Positions 8,314 to 15,303 of a stretch of 64,000 nt of DNA are shown here, in pieces. The notes below the pieces were generated by a model, which was not told where the DNA came from, did not search any database, and saw only the letters and a program-made list of their open reading frames with translations. Source of the stretch: Bacteroidia bacterium. Its GTDB lineage: Bacteria; Bacteroidota; Bacteroidia; 2-12-FULL-35-15. The stretch lies in the NCBI GenBank assembly GCA_030654175.1, contig JAURXZ010000008.1:365426-429425 (forward strand), written 5' to 3'. The stretch's first letter is position 1. Every line of letters starts with the position of its first letter. Both the position numbers and the translations under genes were made by a program.

Positions 8314-9048
8314 TTATTTTATTTTTCTTGCAATATATATTGATGCGATACCAAATGTAAGGGAAATTGCTTTAGTTTCTTTAAAACCTGCTTTATTCAA
8401 TATTTTCAAAAACTCGTCCCCTGCCGGAAAAGCATTTACCGATTCAGGTAAATAAGTGTAAGCTGAACTGTCTTTTGAAAACAGTTTCCCCACAAAAGGG
8501 GTAACGTATTTAAAGTAAAAATTATATACCTGTTTTACCGGAAAATGAATTGGTTTCGAAAATTCAAGTATAACAAGCATCCCGTCAGGATTTAAAACCC
8601 TGTAAATATCAGCCACGCCTTTTTCTAAATTTTCGAAATTACGGACACCAAAACCAACGGTAATAGCATCAAAACTATTGTCGGAAAAAGGTAAACTTTC
8701 TGAATCGCCCGATTTTAATTCAATTTTATTTTGTAACCCGAGTTTGTTTATTTTATCTCTTCCCAACTTTAACATACCTTCGGATATGTCAACACCAACA
8801 ACTTTGGTGGGGTTCAGCTTCATTGCTTCAATAGCAAAATCAGCTGTTCCGGTTGCAATATCTAAGATGGTTTTAGGTTTCTGTGCTTCTAATAAACGGA
8901 TGGCTTTTCTTCTCCAACCTTTGTGAATACCCAAAGATAATAGTTGATTTAAAAAATCATATTTGGGAGCGATATTATCAAACATAGCAGCCACCTGCTC
9001 TTTTTTGCTCGTTGTTTGATCTTTATATGGAGTTACTATGTTGGTCAT
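8314..9048 (-). CDS. ubiE: Demethylmenaquinone/2-methoxy-benzoquinol methyltransferase
   Basis: SAM-dependent methyltransferase for the last step of menaquinone synthesis (ubiE/menG). From the ATG at 9048 it is 244 residues: FDNIAPKYDFLN.LLS near the N-terminus, motif I LDIATGTADFA, motif II region GVDISEGML, GVRNF signature (FGVRNFENLEKG) and the C-terminal TFGIASIYIARK. The reading frame also opens at an ATG at 9069, but the extra residues are encoded entirely by an intergenic word repeat (ATGACCAAC type), so the inner ATG is preferred. It lies between rfaE1 and porT in a co-directional series. Confidence 0.93.
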   Translation of the reverse strand: MTNIVTPYKDQTTSKKEQVAAMFDNIAPKYDFLNQLLSLGIHKGWRRKAIRLLEAQKPKTILDIATGTADFAIEAMKLNPTKVVGVDISEGMLKLGRDKINKLGLQNKIELKSGDSESLPFSDNSFDAITVGFGVRNFENLEKGVADIYRVLNPDGMLVILEFSKPIHFPVKQVYNFYFKYVTPFVGKLFSKDSSAYTYLPESVNAFPAGDEFLKILNKAGFKETKAISLTFGIASIYIARKIK

Positions 9049-9135
9049 TGGTAATTTGTTGTTGGTCATTAGTTATTGTTTAATTGCTCAAGCCAACCAG
9101 CCTAATGACCAATGACTAATGAACCAATGACTAAT
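9041..9135. repeat. Imperfect inverted word repeat (ATTGGTCATTAG type) between rfaE1 and ubiE
   Basis: TTGGTCATT words at 9041-9072 are mirrored by AATGACCAATGACTAAT words at 9102-9135. The left arm overlaps the first codons of ubiE and the right arm reaches the rfaE1 stop region. The sequence explains the false N-terminal extension of ubiE. Confidence 0.7.
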
Positions 9136-10140
9136 TTATAGTTTCAAACGTAAAGCTTCTTCAAGCAGTTGTTTTTTATCAATAGGTACAACTCCTACTT
9201 TTTCACAAACAAGGCCACCTGCAAGGTTAGCCAGTGTAGCTGTGATTACCGGTGAAAGATTTAATGCCGAACATAAAGCAGCTACACTTATCACGGTGTC
9301 ACCAGCTCCCGAAACATCAGAAATGTTACGTACATGCGCTGGTATCACTGTTTTTGTTTTTGAACTATGCGTATATATTCCTTTTTCAGAAAGTGTAATT
9401 AATAAAGTAGCAATGTTTTGTTTTTTGATAAAGCCGGCTGCAACCTTTTCAAGTTCTTTGATATTGTTGTGATCAAAATCCAGTTTTAAGCCTTCTTTGA
9501 GTTCTTTTAAATTGGGCTTAAAAAGGGTCACTCCATTGTATGACATAAAATTTTTCTTTTTAGGGTCTACAACAATTGGAATGTTTTTTTGTTTTGCAAA
9601 AGCAATACAGTTTTTTATTAATTCGGGGGTTATACAGCCTTTATCATAATCTTCAAAAATTACTACATCAACTTTTTTACTTATGATCAGTTTTTTTATT
9701 CTATCAGATAATGCTTCCATTTCCTCTTTGTTGATAGAGGTTTCTATTTCATCATCCACACGCAGCATTTGGTGATTACCACCAATTACACGCGTTTTAA
9801 CAGTGGTAATACGTTTTTTGCTTTTTAAAATTCCATCCGATGAAAGCTTTTGAATTTTTAACAGATCCAAAAATATTTTGCTGCCATCATCATTACCAAT
9901 TACAGAACATAAAATTGGGTTTGCACCCATCGACTGAATGTTAAGGGCCACATTTGCTGCCCCACCCAAACGGTTCTCTTTTTTTGTAATAGATACAATA
10001 GGTACCGGAGCTTCCGGAGAAATACGATTTACATTGCCCCACATATAAGTATCAATCATCACATCTCCAATGATCAAGACGTTCAGATCGTTAAACGATT
10101 TGAAAATTTGTTGGAGTGTTATGTTGTTATATTGTTGCAT
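9136..10140 (-). CDS. rfaE1: D-glycero-beta-D-manno-heptose-7-phosphate kinase (RfaE1/HldA)
   Basis: 334 residues, PfkB-family carbohydrate kinase. The N-terminal segment VLIIGDVMIDTYMWGNVNRI then SPEAPVPIV (about 20-50) is typical of the RfaE kinase domain. GGAANVALN at about 57 forms the sugar site and DVSGAGDTVI at about 272-281 holds the catalytic aspartate and anion hole. It phosphorylates heptose-7-phosphate at C1 in ADP-heptose synthesis for the LPS core. The nucleotidyltransferase (RfaE2) domain of the fused E. coli HldE is absent and must be encoded elsewhere. It is downstream of the aminotransferase by about 60 bp. Confidence 0.88.
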   Translation of the reverse strand: MQQYNNITLQQIFKSFNDLNVLIIGDVMIDTYMWGNVNRISPEAPVPIVSITKKENRLGGAANVALNIQSMGANPILCSVIGNDDGSKIFLDLLKIQKLSSDGILKSKKRITTVKTRVIGGNHQMLRVDDEIETSINKEEMEALSDRIKKLIISKKVDVVIFEDYDKGCITPELIKNCIAFAKQKNIPIVVDPKKKNFMSYNGVTLFKPNLKELKEGLKLDFDHNNIKELEKVAAGFIKKQNIATLLITLSEKGIYTHSSKTKTVIPAHVRNISDVSGAGDTVISVAALCSALNLSPVITATLANLAGGLVCEKVGVVPIDKKQLLEEALRLKL

Positions 10141-10199
10141 TGATCTATTCGTTCCTAATTTTTAATTGCCTACTGTTTAATTGTCAATTGCCCAATTGA

Positions 10200-11393
10200 T
10201 TATTTAAGTTTCGCCAAAGCCTCTTTCACCCTTTTTACTGATTCAATTAATCTTTCTTCTGAGGTAGCATAGGAAAAACGCATGCAATTATCATCACCAA
10301 AAGCATCTCCCGAAACTAAAGCAATATTCCCTTCTTCAAGTAAAAACATGCTTAGATCGTTCGAATTTTTTACGTGGTAATTGTTAAACGATTTGCCAAA
10401 ATAATAGGAGATATCCGGGAATATATAAAATGCTCCATCAGGCACTGTTGTTTTGATTCCCGGAATTTCTTTTAATAAACCTAATACCAGATCTCTACGT
10501 TTTTTAAAGGCATCACGCATTTCAAATGTTACCGAAGGATTTGCTTTTACTGCCTCCAAAGCTGCCATCTGTGAAATGGATGAAGTGCCGGAAGTAAATT
10601 GTCCCTGCATTTTTTCGCAGGCCTGGGAGATCCATAAAGGAGCACCAATGTAACCGATACGCCATCCCGTCATTGCAAAACCTTTTGAAACGCCATTCAC
10701 CGTAATTATGCGGTCGTATATAAAATCAAATTGTGCGATGCTTTCGTGTTTACCCACAAAATTAATATGTTCATAGATCTCGTCTGAAATAACATACAGA
10801 TCAGGGTATTGAACAATTATTTCTGCCAGCGCTTTTAGTTCCTCCTTATTATAAACCGAACCACTTGGATTACAAGGGGTGCTGAATACGATCATTTTTG
10901 TTTTAGAAGTGATCGCTTTTCTTAGCTGTTCCGGAGTAATTTTGAAATTGGATTCTACATTTGTTGGAATTGTAACCGGAATTCCTTCTGCAAGCTTAAT
11001 TGTTTCGATATAACTTACCCAGTATGGAATTGGAACAATTACTTCTTCTCCGGGATTAATGAGACTTAATATAATATTAGCGATGGATTGTTTTGCTCCT
11101 GTTGAAACTACAATTTGTTCGGCTGTATAGTTTAGATCATTATCACGCTTAAATTTTTCAGAAATAGCTTTGCGTAATTCCTGAATACCGGCCACAGGTG
11201 TATAACGGGTAATATTATTGTCGATTGCACGTTTTGCTGCATCTTTAATAAATTGAGGAGTGTCAAAATCGGGCTCACCAATACTTAAACTGATGATATC
11301 TTTGCCCTGAGCCTGCAATTCACGGCTTTTCTTTGCCATTGCAAGGGTTTGTGATTCTGCTAAATTTATTATTCTATCGGATAATTTGGTCAT
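10200..11393 (-). CDS. aspC: PLP-dependent class I/II aminotransferase, aspartate type
   Basis: 397 residues from the ATG at 11393; the frame is open to a GTG at 11414 but the inner Met (MTKLSDRI) fits the family start. Fold-type I hallmarks: SIGEPDFDTP near the N-terminus, CNPSGSVY (about 174), SDEIYEHI (about 203) and the PLP lysine in VNGVSKGFAMTGWRIGY (Lys237). A C-terminal R in MRFSYATSEE binds the substrate carboxylate. It is annotated as aspartate aminotransferase in most relatives; the exact amino donor is inferred. First gene of the minus-strand series leading to rfaE1, ubiE and porT. Confidence 0.87.
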   Translation of the reverse strand: MTKLSDRIINLAESQTLAMAKKSRELQAQGKDIISLSIGEPDFDTPQFIKDAAKRAIDNNITRYTPVAGIQELRKAISEKFKRDNDLNYTAEQIVVSTGAKQSIANIILSLINPGEEVIVPIPYWVSYIETIKLAEGIPVTIPTNVESNFKITPEQLRKAITSKTKMIVFSTPCNPSGSVYNKEELKALAEIIVQYPDLYVISDEIYEHINFVGKHESIAQFDFIYDRIITVNGVSKGFAMTGWRIGYIGAPLWISQACEKMQGQFTSGTSSISQMAALEAVKANPSVTFEMRDAFKKRRDLVLGLLKEIPGIKTTVPDGAFYIFPDISYYFGKSFNNYHVKNSNDLSMFLLEEGNIALVSGDAFGDDNCMRFSYATSEERLIESVKRVKEALAKLK

Positions 11394-11611
11394 ACAAATG
11401 GGTTTGAAAAACACAAAACTAATAAAATTGTGTGATGCGAAATGGATAATTGTTATTTATGGGCTTATTTGACGATAAATTGGTAAGTTTTTACCCTGAA
11501 AATATAGGGTTGAGTCAAAAACTATACGCTCTATCGGTTTAATTTTTGTTTTTGAAGGTGATGCAAAATAGCTCCTTTTACAATCTCCCTGCTATCACAT
11601 GGTTTTATTGC

Positions 11612-11619
11612 TAAATTTG
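11612..11619 (+). promoter_or_regulatory. Candidate -7 promoter element upstream of the LOG-family gene
   Basis: TAAATTTG matches TAnnTTTG and lies 38 bp before the ATG at 11657, a reasonable leader length. It is in the 260-bp divergent gap shared with the aminotransferase. No clear -33 box. Confidence 0.4.
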
Positions 11620-11656
11620 CATGTACAATACCTCCTGTTTTTATTAAAAGTTATAT

Positions 11657-12238
11657 ATGAAAAGAATTACAGTATTCTGCGGTTCCAGTTTAGGTTCCGA
11701 TGATATTTATAAAATTCAGGCCGGGCTTGTAGGCAAGGCATTAGCAAAGCATAATATCGGATTGGTGTATGGCGGAGCAAAAATTGGGTTAATGGGTGCT
11801 GTTGCAGATGGAGTGCTTAGTAACGGAGGGGAAGTTATTGGTGTACTTCCTGTTTTTTTGAAAAGCAAGGAAATAGCACATGAACAGCTTACTGAGTTGA
11901 TTTTGGTGGATACAATGCATGAACGTAAAACCAGGATGAATGAGCTTTGTGATGGTGTAATAGCTTTGCCGGGAGGTTTTGGAACACTCGAAGAACTTTT
12001 TGAAATGCTTACCTGGGCACAACTCGGACTGCATAAAAAACCAATTGGGATATTAAATGTTAACGGATTTTATGATGCATTGATTGACTTAATTCAAACA
12101 ATGGTTGAGAAAGATTTTTTGAAACAAATAAATCAAGAGATGTTGCTGGAAAGTGATAATATCGATGATCTATTGATCAAAATGAAAACCTATGTTGCAC
12201 CAACAGTTGGTAAGTGGATTTCTGAAGAAACGGTGTAA
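11657..12238 (+). CDS. LOG family protein (TIGR00730 Rossmann fold)
   Basis: 193 residues, the usual size. It starts ITVFCGSSLGSDD, then GLVYGGAKIGLMGAVADG (about 37-54), MHERKTRM (about 90) and the signature PGGFGTLEELFE (about 104-115), whose Glu and Arg residues act in LOG phosphoribohydrolases. Family members release free cytokinin-like bases from nucleoside 5'-monophosphates; some bacterial homologues act on AMP or ppGpp-related substrates. Cytoplasmic. Promoter-like TAAATTTG lies upstream; the next gene starts 57 bp downstream. Confidence 0.88.
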   Translation: MKRITVFCGSSLGSDDIYKIQAGLVGKALAKHNIGLVYGGAKIGLMGAVADGVLSNGGEVIGVLPVFLKSKEIAHEQLTELILVDTMHERKTRMNELCDGVIALPGGFGTLEELFEMLTWAQLGLHKKPIGILNVNGFYDALIDLIQTMVEKDFLKQINQEMLLESDNIDDLLIKMKTYVAPTVGKWISEETV

Positions 12239-12295
12239 ATTTGTCCAAATAATAGTTTAAAAAGAATCAAAAACAACAATTAAAAAACCAAAGCC

Positions 12296-12817
12296 ATGCT
12301 AGATCCATTATTTGACATCCTGAAATTTATTTTGCCTGCAGGTATTGTTTTTCTGACGACCTATTATTTAGTGAAAAACTTCTTGAGTCATGAGAATAAC
12401 AAGCGGACATTTGATCTAAAACTTGCCAATCAAACACTGATTACCCCCATTCGATTACAGGCTTATGAGCGTGTGATCTTGTTTTTGGAACGTATTAACC
12501 CAAGCAGCCTGGTGATGCGAAGCAACAAAGCAGTTAGTGCTCCCATGTTGCAAGGTGAATTACTTAAAACTATCCGTTCCGAATTTGAACATAACCTTTC
12601 ACAGCAAATTTACATGAGCAGCAAAGCATGGGAAGCTGTGATACGGGCAAAAGAAGAAACCATAAAGCTAATAAATGTATCTTCAACTAAGGTGAGTCCG
12701 CAAGCCAGTGGAATGGAATTGGCGCAAGCTATTATCGCTGTTTCATCTCAGTTAACAGAATTACCTACTAAAGTGGCCATTGATCTTATTAAAAGGGAGA
12801 TAGGGAAGGAGTTTTAA
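12296..12817 (+). CDS. Conserved membrane-anchored protein of unknown function
   Basis: 173 residues: one N-terminal membrane span (about 9-27, ILPAGIVFLTTYYLVKNF) followed by a mostly helical, charged domain containing RLQAYERVILFLERINPSSLVMR and SEFEHNLSQQIYMS. The pattern looks like a small family restricted to Bacteroidota that is often next to housekeeping genes; I do not recognise a function. It probably forms an operon with the LOG-family gene upstream, 57 bp away on the same strand. Orientation of the soluble part cannot be fixed from sequence; the positive residues after the span suggest it is cytoplasmic. Confidence 0.72.
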   Translation: MLDPLFDILKFILPAGIVFLTTYYLVKNFLSHENNKRTFDLKLANQTLITPIRLQAYERVILFLERINPSSLVMRSNKAVSAPMLQGELLKTIRSEFEHNLSQQIYMSSKAWEAVIRAKEETIKLINVSSTKVSPQASGMELAQAIIAVSSQLTELPTKVAIDLIKREIGKEF

Positions 12818-12935
12818 GAGAAAAAAAATGTTTTGTTGAATTATTCACAGGATAATTGCATCTGTAGAATGGCTTATGAAAAATTGCCTACAGAATAACT
12901 TTTTACAGAATTATAAAATCATTAAAAATTTAGTA

Positions 12936-13361
12936 ATGCGTGGGGCACAAAAAATAGTATTTACGTCAATTGTTTTTTTAGTTGCATTACTTTCTAATAG
13001 AACTATGATGTATTCCCAAATTAAATCGGATACTTCCAAAATGGCCACCAAAATTTTTAAGTTCAACAAGAGTGTTCAAATAAAAATGAATGAGGAAGTG
13101 CATTTTGAAGATTCATTGACAGTATTGTTAACCTCGTTTTCTCACAAACGTCCCTTTGTTGGAGGACCAACCAAAGCAACGGCATACTTAACTGTTTTTA
13201 ATGGCGCTCTTTCAGAAAGTATAATGCTTTCAATTCATGGAACCGAAGGGAAATCGGATATCGAAAGTTTTGATACCTTGATTTGGAAAGAATATACATT
13301 TGAATTAAAGAAATTTGATTACGATACAGCAGTTGAGGTTATTGTTTCTAAAACCAAATAA
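12936..13361 (+). CDS. Secreted hypothetical protein
   Basis: 141 residues from the ATG at 12936. An earlier ATG at 12876 adds 20 residues before the signal peptide and is less likely. Residues 1-27 form a signal peptide (IVFTSIVFLVALL, then a polar region ending near YSQ). The mature part is beta-rich: FKFNKSVQIKMNEEVHFEDSLTVLLTSFSHK, ESIMLSIHGTEG, YTFELKKFDYDTAVEVIVSK. No family was recognised; the layout suggests a small periplasmic or outer-membrane-associated beta-sandwich. It sits between a membrane protein gene and the mutase gene on the same strand. Confidence 0.65.
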   Translation: MRGAQKIVFTSIVFLVALLSNRTMMYSQIKSDTSKMATKIFKFNKSVQIKMNEEVHFEDSLTVLLTSFSHKRPFVGGPTKATAYLTVFNGALSESIMLSIHGTEGKSDIESFDTLIWKEYTFELKKFDYDTAVEVIVSKTK

Positions 13362-13427
13362 CAGTATTGAATTCAAATCCTATTAACAATAAAGCCACGT
13401 TTATAAAATATTTTAGCTAAAGAAATT

Positions 13428-14990
13428 ATGCAAGAAAACGAACGCAAAGAAAAATTTTTAACCGATTCTGACATTGAAATAAAACGGGTTTATAATAAAA
13501 CAACTGTTGCCGATGAACAACCCGGTGAATTCCCTTTTACAAGGGGTGTTCAATCCACTATGTATCGCAGCAAACTTTGGACGATGCGTCAGTATGCAGG
13601 TTTTTCTACTGCCGAAGAATCTAACAAACGCTACCATTATTTATTGAACCAGGGCACCACAGGTTTATCGGTAGCTTTTGATTTACCAACGCAAATCGGT
13701 TATGACAGCAACCACGATTTTGCCGATGGAGAAGTTGGTAAAGCCGGTGTAGCCATTGACTCATTGCGAGATATTGAAATTTTGTTTGATGGAATTAAGT
13801 TGGAAAACATTACCACCTCCATGACCATCAATTCAACTGCATCTATTCTTTTATCAATGTACATTGCATTGGCAAAAAAACAAGGTGCCGATCTGAAAAA
13901 AATATCAGGCACCATTCAAAATGATATCTTAAAAGAGTATGCTGCCCGTGGAACGTATATCTACCCTCCAAAGCCGAGTATGCGCATTATCACCGATATT
14001 TTTGAATATTGCGCACAGGAAGTTCCTAAATGGAACACTATCTCTATTTCCGGTTATCATATTCGGGAGGCAGGTTCCACAGCAGTTCAGGAGCTTGCAT
14101 TTACATTGGCAAATGGTAAAGCCTATCTGAAAGCCGCTATCGATAAAGGATTGGACATAAATGTGTTTGCAAAACGACTTTCGTTTTTCTTCAATGCACA
14201 CAATAATATGTTTGAAGAAGTAGCTAAATTCCGTGCTGCACGAAGGATGTGGGCCAAGATCACCAAAGACTTAGGTGCAACCGATCCTCGTGCACAAATG
14301 CTTCGCTTTCATACACAAACAGGAGGTTCAACACTCACAGCTCAACAGCCACATAATAACATCACCCGCGTTACCATACAAGCAATGGCCGCTGTATTGG
14401 GCGGTACACAAAGTTTACATACCAATGGTTTTGATGAAGCCATCGCTTTACCTACCGAAGAAGCGGCCCGTATAGCATTGCGTACTCAGCAAATAATTGG
14501 TTTTGAAAGTGGCGTTACCGATACCGTAGATCCATTAGCAGGATCTTATTTTGTGGAAGCATTAACCAACGAAGTAGAAGCTGCTGCATGGGAATATATC
14601 AATCAGATTGATGCAATGGGAGGAGCTGTTGATGCTATTGAAGAAGGATTTATGCAAAATGAAATTGCTGCTTCCGCCTATAAATATCAACATGATATTC
14701 AAACCGGAGAAAAAGTAATTGTAGGCGTAAATAAATTTACGGTGGAGGAAAAACCTCTTGGCGATGTTTTCACAATTGATGATTCAATTCGTCAATTGCA
14801 GATAGATAAAATTAATAAAGTGAAAGCCGAACGTGACAATGAGAAAGTAAAAGAACTTTTGCAAACACTTGATTCCAATGCACGTGCTGATGTTAATTTA
14901 ATGCCTACAATTTTAGCCGCTGCTGAAAATTACACTACACTTGGTGAAATTGCAGATACCATGCGTAATGTCTTTGGAGAGTATAAATAG
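13428..14990 (+). CDS. Methylmalonyl-CoA mutase, catalytic (large) subunit without B12 domain
   Basis: 520 residues covering only the substrate-binding TIM-barrel half of the mutase. In numbering of this protein, Tyr56 (RQYAGFS), Gln164 and Arg174 ([16 protein letters not shown]) and His211 (SISGYH) are spaced exactly as Tyr89, Gln197, Arg207 and His244 of Propionibacterium methylmalonyl-CoA mutase. Tyr plus Arg is the methylmalonyl signature; isobutyryl-CoA mutases have Phe and Gln. The cobalamin-binding domain (DxHxxG) is missing and is not in this window, so a separate small subunit is needed for R-methylmalonyl-CoA/succinyl-CoA interconversion. The stop is only 18 bp before a dispersed element. 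Confidence 0.88.
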   Translation: MQENERKEKFLTDSDIEIKRVYNKTTVADEQPGEFPFTRGVQSTMYRSKLWTMRQYAGFSTAEESNKRYHYLLNQGTTGLSVAFDLPTQIGYDSNHDFADGEVGKAGVAIDSLRDIEILFDGIKLENITTSMTINSTASILLSMYIALAKKQGADLKKISGTIQNDILKEYAARGTYIYPPKPSMRIITDIFEYCAQEVPKWNTISISGYHIREAGSTAVQELAFTLANGKAYLKAAIDKGLDINVFAKRLSFFFNAHNNMFEEVAKFRAARRMWAKITKDLGATDPRAQMLRFHTQTGGSTLTAQQPHNNITRVTIQAMAAVLGGTQSLHTNGFDEAIALPTEEAARIALRTQQIIGFESGVTDTVDPLAGSYFVEALTNEVEAAAWEYINQIDAMGGAVDAIEEGFMQNEIAASAYKYQHDIQTGEKVIVGVNKFTVEEKPLGDVFTIDDSIRQLQIDKINKVKAERDNEKVKELLQTLDSNARADVNLMPTILAAAENYTTLGEIADTMRNVFGEYK

Positions 14991-15008
14991 TGCTTAGTCG
15001 TTTTATTT

Positions 15009-15095
15009 GGGCGTGTCCCTGCGGGTCGGGCTTTTCGCTGCAATCTTTTCCGATGAAAAAATCGGAAAAGGATTTCCGCTGCAATCCCTCACGCA
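15009..15095 (+). repeat. Dispersed double-hairpin element, copy 2
   Basis: The flanks GGGCG and GGATTTCCGCTGCAATCC then CTCACGCA are kept, but stem 2 is CTTTTCCGAT/ATCGGAAAAG, longer than in the other copies with paired changes on both sides. Stem 1 is reduced to CCC/GGG. It starts 18 bp after the mutase stop. Confidence 0.85.
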
Positions 15096-15147
15096 AATAT
15101 CATGTAATCTAAAGGCTTGTTGGCAGAAATGAACATTAAACCCTCTT

Positions 15148-15242
15148 GTCATCCCGAGCATTTTCGCTAGGGATCTTGTTATTCTTAACGATATTGCCAA
15201 TGATTTCACAGCGCGCTGTCATTTCGAGCGAAGTCGAGAAAG
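15148..15242. repeat. Two short GTCAT hairpins (CCCGAGC and TTTCGAGCG types)
   Basis: GTCATCCCGAGC...GCTAGGGATC (15148-15175) and GTCATTTCGAGCGAAGTCGAGAAA (15218-15241) are two different GTCAT-led hairpins placed one after another downstream of copy 2 of the larger element. Related TTTCGAGCG hairpins occur at 20531-20601. Confidence 0.7.
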
Positions 15243-15303
15243 CGGGTGGACAGCATAAATAAACCTGTTTGAATGCGTAATAGTATAATCCCTAAGCACA
15301 AGT

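Noticed and set aside
13428-14990. Isobutyryl-CoA mutase
   Set aside because: Those enzymes carry Phe and Gln where this protein has Tyr56 and Arg174.
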